This document shows positions 1 to 8,709 of a DNA stretch of 47,760 nt, piece after piece (position 1 is the stretch's first letter; each line of letters begins with the position of its first letter). The translations under genes and the position numbers were made by a program. Below the pieces are notes generated by a model. That model was not told the origin of the DNA. It made no database searches and worked only from the letters and a program-made list of their open reading frames with translations. The stretch comes from Volvariella volvacea V23 (Eukaryota; Basidiomycota; Agaricomycetes; Agaricales; Pluteaceae): positions 336,733 to 384,492 of the forward strand of contig KB722750.1 in assembly GCA_000349905.1 (NCBI GenBank), given 5' to 3'.

Positions 1-2363
1 CGAGCCCTGACAGTATTCGTAAGGATCTTTTGCTTCGAACCCAAATCCGAAGGGGTTGAGGAAGGGGTTCTTGATAACATCGTAGATGATTGATCTATCT
101 TCATTACTAAAACCCCGAATCGCAATCAGTTGTGCTTTTTCGTCTCTTCTCATCTCAGGTGACTCGGTCTGGATATTGAAGATTTCGCCAAGACTCTTTG
201 ACCCATTGAACTCTTGTGCGAGCATATACACCCCGATTGCGTCCAAATCGTAGCCACGAGTGGCGGCCTTCGGAATTTTAGAAATGGCAACGCGTAATTC
301 TTTGTCCTATGCAAGGGTAGATGACCTGAAGTAGGTTAACACCCCTGCTATAATAAGGGGTTCATCGATAGTCAGGCTGCCAGTTGTGCCTTTACCAGGT
401 GGTGCTGTATAGCGAGCGATTCCCGATTCGATCGTCTCAATACATTGAGGTGGGAATAAGTATGGTTTGTGCCTCGAAATAAACGTGTTGGTGGCAAGTG
501 CAACGCCACGGCGAATGAGGGGATTCTTGTCGAGGCATCTAACATGATTCACCACCGGGTTCAACCTGGGAAAGTTCTTCTGTTCATCTTCTGTCAAAGC
601 ATGATGGCAATCCGTAGGAGTATATCCTGTTAGCGCCTGGATGTATCGGGTCGAGAGCGGACGCGTTCGTGGTACCGAGTTGTTTCAAGACATGCACATA
701 TCCACAGGTGAACAGATACCTGTTTAGAGACATTAGAGAGATCGCAAGCGGCAATGATAAAAATACTTACCGTCCATGCAGCCATCGCCAAGCACGGCGC
801 AAAACTTCATCCTTTGTGGCTTCCTCCAACACTACGTGCCGTAAAATATAATTGCGCTGGTCTTCTTCCCTAATGAATGCACCGGTATTTGTGAAAACTC
901 CTGCTTGAGTTTCTCGCCCAAGTGAACTTGCTAGGGGCTGTAGAATCCTGGTGAATCCTGGTGAGAGAGAAACCGGTTCCAGATAAAAGGACCGTAATGC
1001 CTTTTCCCGACAAATTGTTCCAAATTCTGAAAATTTCCTGTAGCACAGAGCAGGGTTCGCCTGAACACTCTCCATACTCGGAATAGAAAGCCGAATCGTA
1101 CATGGTGGCGCAAATCTCAACTTCGTCCAAGGCCACAAAAAATGGTTCATCAGCCGACATGTGGGGATCATTGCGTAAACGTTGGAGGAGATCGCCTATA
1201 TAACGGCCTTTGTCATCTTTAGCATCTTTGATTATTTCATACACGAGGTTGAAAATATCCGGTTCAGGTCGGACTTGAATGGTATAAGCTGCAAATATGT
1301 CCATCGGCGACGCAAGTGATCTGTGCTAATACCATCCCCTGCATTTAAAAATTCCTGAAGAATTAGAATTCGCGCAATCAGGATACCGCGGAAATTATTT
1401 TGAGCGATATTCCGATTGATTGCATGGAACTTCCGACGAAGTTGCGGGTCCTCTGGAAGTGTTTGTCCACACGACGTGTTTGACGTTAGGTGATCAAGGC
1501 ATCGTGCGAAATCGATTGAGCCAAGACGGGGATTTCGATCTGGTGTAAGATAAAATCCCTATAAACAGCATAAGCTTTCTATCATGAGTCGTGTCTTCCC
1601 GGATCCCGAAGTATTAAATAGGACTCTAACGAATAGGAGGATCAACAATGTATAAGAAGGGCAAGGAGGCTACGTACTGAGGAACTCCTGGTTTGGCTAA
1701 ATCTGAGACTCTCCTTCGAGCATCAGGGTCTGTCTTGTGCAGACCACCAAGCTCATCTAAGAAGAAAGGACCAAATTTATCCAACTCATCCGGCCTGGGA
1801 TCTTGAGTAGCAACTGCACGCAACATACCCGACTTCTTTTTCAAAAGCTGCTGAGCTTGTTTAATCGCATCACAAAGCAGGGGGGTGGGAGTGGGTATGG
1901 CTAATGTTACGGTGATAATCAATCAACGACCTCGCTTGAGCCGTATGGCTCGAGTACTCACTAGTTTGCACTACAAAAAGCCAAGAATTAAATTTCGTCA
2001 CAATATGCAAAAAGAAAACTTACTTTGAGACAGAATGCTGGAGTAGTTCTTTGTCTCATGGCAGGCAGCGAGCGTAGCGACAAGTGAGCCTGACTCATCG
2101 CATAATTCTAGGGCAGCGTTGACGTTCTTGTATTTTGGGTCAATCCCATAATATCCGGCCTCTTCAGCGACTGCTGCAAGCCAGGAGAGAAATACACCAT
2201 CCCTAGAAGTCTTCATCCTTTCGTAATTCTTGTGTTGAGTGATATATTGGTCCAATGGCAAAGTTGGCTTGGTGTCTGAGATCCGTCGCTTCTTGCTTGC
2301 AGAAGGAACATCGGGAGAGGTTCTATCGTCTGTGTTTGTGGGAGCTTGGTGCTTTTCAGGCAT
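1..2363 (-). pseudogene. Broken P-loop NTPase of a basidiomycete-expanded family (continues beyond window)
   Basis: Read on the minus strand from ATG at 2363 (MPEKHQAP). The N-terminal exon is open to about 2030. Further on come a Walker A motif (TSGSGKT, near 1605), a Walker B-like segment (PFFVALDE, near 1130) and a sensor-like LSGTG (near 985), so this was an NTPase. It resembles large P-loop proteins I associate with Agaricomycete gene expansions; that family assignment is from memory and the biological role is unknown. The reading frame is broken. An in-frame TAG at 1559-1561 interrupts the stretch just after the Walker A helix, and another TAG lies at 307-309. Frame changes are needed near 1270-1300 (between RRRWTYLQL and the PDIFNLV segment), near 960 (after LSGTGFSL) and near 690 (before RYIQALTGYTPTD). 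Sequence 1-300 is open again and runs off the left edge. An unseen intron could rescue one lesion but hardly all five. Confidence 0.7.
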
Positions 2364-2574
2364 TCTGAGCAACTAGGAGGTGGAAGAAGGGTGGTTGTCT
2401 GAGAAGGCGAGAGAGGGTCAGGCTTTGCCAACATCCCCCTATTTCAGGTATCCAACTGCTGAAAATAGTCAAAGATCTGCAGACGTCCAATTGAGATAAA
2501 TATATTCAGCGATTCTGAGCTCGGGAAAAGTAAAGAACCTGTCTACATACACTTTGCAGTCTTAGTCCATACGG
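2364..2574 (-). promoter_or_regulatory. Near-identical 211-bp block upstream of both NTPase copies
   Basis: This block lies directly before the NTPase ATG at 2363. It corresponds to 47265-47475 in the right arm, and I count a single substitution between them. The flanks on both sides differ by roughly 9-10%. It should contain the promoter and 5' leader of the NTPase gene, with CT-rich runs near the start codon. Regulatory function is inferred from position and conservation only. Confidence 0.5.
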
Positions 2575-2792
2575 AGAGTCTTGAGTGATTATATGCACAT
2601 ATCTTGGGTGGGGGATATCAGTCATGGAGGAAGAATAATGCAGGCAACGCAAAGATCAAGAACAAGAATATTGATGTAAAGCTGGGTAGATGTAATCATA
2701 CACTTGTGAATGTGAATAAAGAAGATGAAGACTGGACAACCGAGCGGGCACAAAGAATATCTACACGCAAACGGGTTGAAAGGTTAGAGTGA

Positions 2793-3098
2793 TCAGTATA
2801 TGTACACCGTGGCACCGTCTACCACCTCAAGGACGTGGTCGTCATGGATGACCGAGCTCGTCAACCACCAAGTCAAGAGATTTGAAGCTAAAGAGCGACG
2901 TGGGTTTGACAGTGGGAAGAACATAGGTGGGCAGGCGATGGGACTTCTTCGGGCTGGGGTGGCGACAGCTTGGACTCCTGGGCCTGAGGAATGTCTTCGA
3001 CCTCCTTCTTTCCGTCGTAGATGACGAATGGGTCTTCATCGGCAGCCTCGGACTCGACGTATACCGTGGGCAGTACAAGGACATGAGATTTGGCCGTC
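2793..3098 (-). pseudogene. Truncated 3' fragment of the polyhistidine protein gene (copy of 46538-47039)
   Basis: On the minus strand this reads VYVESEAADEDPFVIYDG, then EDIPQAQESKLSPPQPEE, matching the C-terminal part of the protein at 45041-47017 almost residue for residue. It has no start codon, promoter or N-terminal half. Relative to the intact copy it lacks the segment holding the LPGLIIPTMFF motif, and a further deletion of about 20 bp alters the tail. This is a carried-over gene end that marks the edge of the inverted duplication, not a functional gene. Confidence 0.85.
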
Positions 3099-3422
3099 AT
3101 CCTCGCTTAGTCAGCAGCTAGGCTGAGGCTGAAATTGGCTGGCTTTAGTCACAACCACAACAACAGCTGCTTTCCAGATGCGGCCATCAATAGATGAGAG
3201 TGACAATATTGTTCCCATTTCGGGTTCTTGTCCGAGTAGTTGCCAACACAGTGGCCGCGCCCGAGAATGGAGTATAAAAGAGGGTGCTACAGTGCTCCTG
3301 GTTCTCCACCCACCCTCACATCCTTACTCCACCACTCTCCTGAGCAGGTCTCAATTTTCAACACTCTCACTACTTTCTTCTCTTCAACTCTCATTTCTTC
3401 GATCTCTTTTTCCCAACAAATC
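3099..3422 (+). promoter_or_regulatory. Promoter and 5' leader of the secreted cysteine-rich protein gene
   Basis: A good TATA box (TATAAAA at 3273-3279) lies about 145 bp before the ATG at 3423. The leader between them is strongly CT-rich, as is common ahead of highly expressed fungal genes. The block begins where homology to the right-hand inverted repeat ends. Confidence 0.6.
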
Positions 3423-4241
3423 ATGCTAGCCATCAAGAAACCCTTTGTCGCTGTCTTCCTTTTGAGCCGTAGGTCCTCTACTTAATTTGTTCTCTTCAAA
3501 ATCTAAAATTGTCTTGTAGTTTCCCTCTTTGTTGCTGCCCAAGGCACCCAATTCATCACCGGCCCTTGCACCAGCGACGCTGACTGTGCCTCTGGCTGCT
3601 GTGGCTTTAATACCGGCAAGTGTGCTGGTCCCATCGTCGCCCAAGAACGCGATGGTGGATGCGGCTTCGGCGATCCCGTCCCCAACGACCGTGCCGCTCA
3701 AATCTTGCGCGGTGGCTCTCCTGCTCCCGCACCCGCACCCGCACCCGCACCCCCTGCGCCCCCTGCAGGCAACTCCCCAGTAATCGCTCCAGGAACTCAA
3801 TTCATCACCGGTGTCTGCACCAGCGACGCCGACTGCGCCTCTGGCTGCTGTGGCTTCAATTCCGGCAAGTGCGCCGGTCCCATCGTCGCCCAAGAACGCG
3901 ATGGCGGGTGCGGTTTCGGCGATCCCGTCCCCAACGACCGCGCGGCTCAGATCCTCCGCGGTGGCCAGGCTAATCCCGCGCCCCCAGCGGCTCCAGCTCC
4001 CGCGCGCAACCAGGCCCCACCCGTCGCTCCTGGTACTCAATTCATCACCGGTCCTTGCAACAGCGACGCCGACTGCGCTTCTGGATGCTGCGGATTCAAC
4101 ACTGGCAAGTGCGCTGGTGCTATTGTCGCACAAGAACGAGATGGTGGATGCGGTTTTGGTGATGCTCAGCCCAACGACAATGCTGCCCGGAGATTGAGGG
4201 GTAAGAGATACGTCCCCAGAGAGTTGTTGTATGGTCATTAA
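3423..4241 (+). CDS. Secreted cysteine-rich protein with three tandem BAS-like modules
   Basis: Two exons, 3423-3468 and 3520-4241, encode 255 residues. Residues 1 to about 23 form a signal peptide: a lysine pair, then a hydrophobic core ending in VAAQG. Three nearly identical 57-residue modules follow, each starting GTQFITG and carrying the cysteine pattern C-x5-C-x3-CC-x6-C-x12-C (18 cysteines in all). They are joined by linkers rich in proline and alanine; the first linker is a PAPAPAP run. The module resembles fungal biotrophy-associated secreted proteins (BAS2/BAS3 type), which usually have one copy. I infer an extracellular, disulfide-bonded product; effector or cell-surface function is not shown. 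The TATA box and CT-rich leader suggest strong or inducible expression. Modules 1 and 2 are very similar at DNA level, which points to recent internal duplication. The long antisense reading frame over this gene is a by-product of the repeats. Confidence 0.85.
3543..4202 (+). repeat. Three in-frame 171-bp coding repeats
   Basis: The units are 3543-3713, 3792-3962 and 4032-4202, each encoding one 57-residue six-cysteine module, with spacers of 78 and 69 bp encoding Pro/Ala-rich linkers. The first spacer contains a short CCCGCA hexamer run (about 3728-3752). Unit 3 is the most diverged, for example ending DAQPNDNAARR instead of DPVPNDRAAQI. Confidence 0.95.
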
Positions 4242-5146
4242 AATTTGTATTTACGAGCGTTGATGAGATTCAAAAAGGAATTGTATTGGGCCGTGTAGGA
4301 TAGGAAGAATGACTTGTGTTTAAAATTTAGTCTGCTGTATAGAGTAGATTAAATCATTCCTTCCATTCTGCGTCTTATTGTTTCGTGTGCGCATTGTTGC
4401 TTTTGCATCCACTAGCTCAAGGTGGTAACCCTCACAAATAGGTCGAGTTGCTGAATAGCCTCTATCAACGTATCTTCTTGTCTTCACCGCCATCCAGGGC
4501 TTGGCCCTGCTGCAACTTATGACCGAATGGCAACGGCGACGTAAGCCTCGAAACGCGAATACCGATATAATTGATACAATTTAACGAAACCAAAACGAGA
4601 CAAGGGTTGCTGTTTCATAGTACGCAGACGCCAATAAGTAGCTATAGATGGAAGAAATGTGAGCGTAGATGAGGGCATTCACAATCACATGCCAAAGTGC
4701 GAGCGGTCAGCGTGAGTGCCACTGCCACTGCCACAAAGAAGGAAAGAAAAATGCCAAGCCCAAGATATACGCATACGTAGGACACATTTTCTTTTTAAAG
4801 AATCATAAATAGTCAAGGGGTGGCGGATAGATGTGGGAAGGGATACATCATTGGCGGATAACCTAAGGAATGAAGTCGCGGGAAGAGCGGGGGAATGAAC
4901 AAGAGGAGTGCGGAGGTATGGAGGAGGGGAGGCAGTGAAATGGATGTGAGGTGGCTTCACGCCGGATGCGTAGAGTGTATTGTCTGATTGTAATTCAACA
5001 GCTTTATTGCTGCGTTCGTTCTTCCTGACGCACTCAAGTATAGCTTGGGTATAGTAATAGATCGATATGTACATACTTGCATTGCTCCAGGATGAGGCGA
5101 AAGAGGAACGAAGAGCGGAAAGCGGTCAGCGTGCTATATTATACCA
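4242..5146. other. Tail-to-tail intergenic region
   Basis: This holds the 3' ends of the secreted-protein gene (plus) and the MBP1-like gene (minus). A 129-codon open frame at 4685-5074 on the minus strand is compositionally unlike a gene and lies in the MBP1 3' region. I see no other gene here. Confidence 0.6.
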
Positions 5147-8100
5147 TCACGGACCTGCATTAGAATGAACACAACACGCCATTATTTTCATGAACTTATC
5201 TGCAGCGAGAAGAGTGCGAACCTTTTGCATGAACCCCGACACACGTCCAATATCCACAATCTGCGATTCGCTCTCGACGGCTATAACCAAATTTTCAAGC
5301 ATCTACAATAACGAAACGCAAAAGGGTCAGCAATCCACTACAACACACAATCAAGCATTAAAACTGCCATGGACACTCACATCCTCGACTTTATCGACCG
5401 GAATACCCGTACACAGCGCCACAATCTTCTTACACTGATACTCCTTCTCCGCACTTGCCCCTTGCAAACTGCTCAGCCGCTTCTTCATCAACGTCTCCAC
5501 CCTCTCGTGCCACATTTTCATTCTTCTCAGTCGGATGAGGGTCGCCACAAGGTTTGCGTCGGTTGGCGTTGCGGTTGACGGTGGCGGTGTTGACGACGGT
5601 GCGAGCTCGGTTGATGACGACGTCGACGTCAAAGAAGGCAAAGGAGGGAAGGGAGGGTCAACTTCGAGATTGGACGATACATCCACCTCTCCTCCAATCC
5701 CAATCGTCGTGCTACCCGGTCCGAGGTACTTGAACGCAGGTCCACCACCAAAGTCTACACCTTCCGGGTCCAGTGTCAGCACTGAACTCGCTGGACCACC
5801 ATCCACCAAGGTCGTCATCCCATTCCCTACAGTCCCATTCCCATCCCTTGCTATCGACCCACTCGCACCAAATCTAGACCGCCCACTCCAGTCCCACCCC
5901 TCCTCGTCTTCAATAGCCTTCTCCACGTTCCTCACTCTCTGCGCGATCTGGTCCATCTCCCCGCACTTGGCCTGCCACACCTGTATCTGTCTCCTCTTGT
6001 CCGCCAGCTCCCTCGTCGCTGCGCGGAGATGCGCCTGTGTGACATCCAGCGCGTCTTGTTTGGATTTGATTTCAGATTGGAATTCCGTGGAGAGGGAGTG
6101 GATTATATTTGTTATTTCTGTTCAAACAAAGCAGGAAAGTTAGAGGCAAGAGGGAGGCAGACGGGAGGGGTGAACAAACCTGAAATCACATCTTGACTTT
6201 TTTGAACCGGCGCCGAAGGTCCAGTGCGTAAACCAGCCAACACATCCTCCGCTTTCAATCCCATGCTCAATTCCTAGAATCAGACATGCACAACATAAGA
6301 CTCGAACCACGCAGAAGCAAAAAAGAACCCCTACCTCAACTTCAACGCCGAAATCACCCGGCTTCAACCCCAACTTGTTCGGCAACACCCTATTAGCGCC
6401 CACATCCAACAACGTCCTGACTAAACTCCTATTCCCCACCCTCGCAGCAATATTAAGCGCCGTATCTCCATGCTCGTCCTGCAAATCAACTATACTCTTA
6501 AAGTCTCCTCCCTGTCTCTCCGCGATCCAGATAAATATCTGGTCGAGATAATACCGTGCTGCGACGGCTCGGCCTTTGACGCCAGCCAAAGAGACGACAT
6601 GGTGCAAGACGGATTTGCAGGACGTGTCGAGGGTGCGGATGGAGGAGTGCAGGAGGGAAACGAGGATGTCAAAGGTTTGTTGATCAAAGTTATGGGTGGC
6701 GAGACAGGCTCTGATAAGTGGCGTCTCTCCCAGCCGGTTACCACGATGAATATCGGCGCCGTGCTGAATGAGGGCTTTGACGATATTCAAACGGGCCATG
6801 CTAGCGGCGAGGTGGAGGGCGGTGTGGCCTTGGTCGTCCAGGACGGTGTCGAAGTCTATGGTGGAGGGAGGAACGGCAGGGTTGCTGAGGAAGTTTGGTG
6901 GCGGGGAGACTTCGCGGAGCATGTCGAGGACGGGGTTTGCATCGTCGGCTTGGCAAATCAGGGCAATGATAGCGGTTCTACGCGTGTCCTTGAGTGGGAT
7001 GGATGGATCCATGGAACGGAGGATGGCGGGTTTGGTTGCTAGGCGGACGTTATGCGTCTCCAGCTGGCTGCCCTCGTTGGTTGTTTCAGTGGTTGAAGGA
7101 AGAGTGGCGGATGACACTGTCATGGGTATGGAGGATTCGGAAGGTTTGGAAATGGTGGGGAGCGTGCCAGAGGCTGAAAGAGCGCTTGACGGACGGGATG
7201 GCTCGATGATTTCAGTCCGTTGAGAGGAAATCCAGGATTGGGACAGAGGAGTTGGGTCTCGTCGTAACTTCTTGGTCGGAGCTGGGTTGTCATCACTGGT
7301 GCCAGGTGGTACACTTAGATAGCTATCATTGCCAGAGTCAACGGGAAGTGGATGCGAAGCCGAACCACTGTATTGAGACTGAGACGACTGGGTTGCACCA
7401 AAGTCAACATCTGCCTCGGAGCGATTGCGCTTAAGGGAATGATTTGAAGGGGGTGGTGTTGAGGAAGCGGGATATGGCATTGATGGGGGGAATGAACCAG
7501 GTGGGTAGAACGGACCTGGCGACACGAAGCCAGGTCTGCTACCAGAAGGAGCACCTGCGCTTGTTGTAGAAGGCGTAAATAGCCCTTGTGCACGTCCTTG
7601 ATTTAGTAAGCGAAGAGCAGAACCAGGCATGATGGGTGGCGGAGCAAGAGTGGAAGGTAGGGTTGAGGCATACGAACTGGATGGTGCTAGGTTCGAATAC
7701 GACGAGGACGCTGAGAGAGGGCGAGGAGAAGCGGTGCCTGGTGTTGCTGCAGCGGTGGTGGACGGTAGGGAGCCCAGTGAGTTTGTGGTTGGTTGAAAGT
7801 CAAACAAGGGTGCCAGCAGTGGCGCCACGCCATACTGGTATGCAATGTCACGGCCCCGTTCCAGCGGTATCCTGCATCGGGTAGCAGCTCAGATACGCGC
7901 GCAAGTGTAAGGGAGTATAGCAACCCATACGCACCATGTGCCCTGGTATTTTCCATAGCCTCCTTGGACGATTTCGTGCTTGCCGGGCAGGATCTCCTTC
8001 TCCAAGATCTTTGTCCTCCGGCCTTTATCCACGCCGGCAACTTTGAGAATCTGTGTTGCATTCACAAAGGAGTCGTTCCGTCTTCGCATAACAGCGATAC

Positions 8101-8266
8101 CGCGGACCATGCACTCGTACACCTGTTAATTGACGCGACGGGCGGTCTAGTGCGTAGCGATGGCGGTGACGAGGAAGACACTGACCTGGACGGAAGAGTA
8201 GACGGCATTGTAGATCTTGACGGGGGCCTGCTGGGCGTTGGCTGCTGGCCGCTGGGCTGACTGCAT
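5147..8266 (-). CDS. MBP1: Mbp1/Res-like APSES transcription factor with ankyrin repeats
   Basis: Six exons (8266-8186, 8122-7935, 7871-6335, 6273-6180, 6117-5381, 5302-5147) close in frame to 930 residues. Residues about 17-105 form an APSES/KilA-N DNA-binding domain: [54 protein letters not shown] long Ser/Pro-rich linker follows. Ankyrin repeats lie at roughly 430-610, with [12 protein letters not shown] and [15 protein letters not shown]. After that come a probable coiled coil ([11 protein letters not shown]...) and a C-terminal helical region. This is the domain order of the fungal MBF/SBF factors Mbp1, Swi4 and Res1/2, which bind DNA with a Swi6-type partner to switch on G1/S genes. The gene is divergent from the channel gene at 8710. 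Its upstream region has three ACGCG cores related to the MCB site. Confidence 0.92.
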
Positions 8267-8709
8267 TGTGGCGGGCGACGGCGCAGACTCGGAGACTGAG
8301 GACTGCGAGCGAGGCCAGTCGTGGTCACAAAAACGCGAGGGACACGGCGACGCGCATGTCGGACTTTGAATCGGGCCGGCACTCCGGCACGCCGTAGTAT
8401 CACACTCAAAATGGCTGTCTTTGCATCACTGCCAGATCCAAGTCGCCCATCGCAGTCCCCGTCCGTGCATGTGATGGCCCGCCAGCCCGTAGCGAATAGT
8501 GCGCTCCCAAGGAACACGTCCTCACTCTTTTGTGCCCTGTCATTGAGGGATTTTGCGCTAGACGAACCCACTAGACCAAGGCGGGAATAGACTGCCACCG
8601 CGATGACGACACAGCCCAGAGTGTGACATGACGCGAGGGTGTGACACGGAGCAGAATTAATTTGCGAGATGAATGTGAATGTCCAGGATCATCACCACAC
8701 CTTTCTCTC
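8267..8709. promoter_or_regulatory. Shared divergent promoter of MBP1-like and YVC1-like genes
   Basis: The region is 443 bp between two divergent start codons. It contains ACGCGA at 8333-8338 and 8631-8636, and ACGCGC at 8350-8355. All share the ACGCG core of the MCB element bound by Mbp1-type factors. No clear TATA box is seen. Self-regulation is only a suggestion. Confidence 0.4.

Larger units (their letters stand above)
2079..3098 (-). repeat. Left arm of an inverted duplication (partner 46538-47760)
   Basis: The reverse complement of this stretch matches 46538-47760 almost throughout. It covers the 3' end of the gene at 45041, the intergenic DNA and the first 95 codons of the NTPase. 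The left arm is shorter because of a deletion of about 170 bp (right-arm positions about 46722-46890) and another of about 20 bp near 46946-46966. The homology probably continues past 2079, but the right arm ends at the window edge. Confidence 0.9.

Noticed and set aside
3728..3752. CCCGCA hexamer run as a possible microsatellite or array
   Set aside because: It is the coding sequence of a Pro/Ala linker, in frame and short; no CRISPR-like repeat/spacer structure.
3426..4238. 270-codon open frame antisense to the secreted cysteine-rich protein gene
   Set aside because: It mirrors the three coding repeats and GC-rich codons of the real gene; it has no promoter or recognisable domain, and its repeats follow the sense gene.
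4685..5074. 129-codon minus-strand open frame
   Set aside because: It lies in the 3' region of the MBP1-like gene, and its composition and lack of motifs fit non-coding DNA.
5535..6143. 202-codon plus-strand open frame
   Set aside because: Shadow of exon 5 of the MBP1-like gene on the opposite strand.
8062..8598. 178-codon open frame overlapping the first MBP1-like exons
   Set aside because: It is in the wrong frame; the true exons 8186-8266 and 7935-8122 read the APSES domain in other frames joined by a clear intron.
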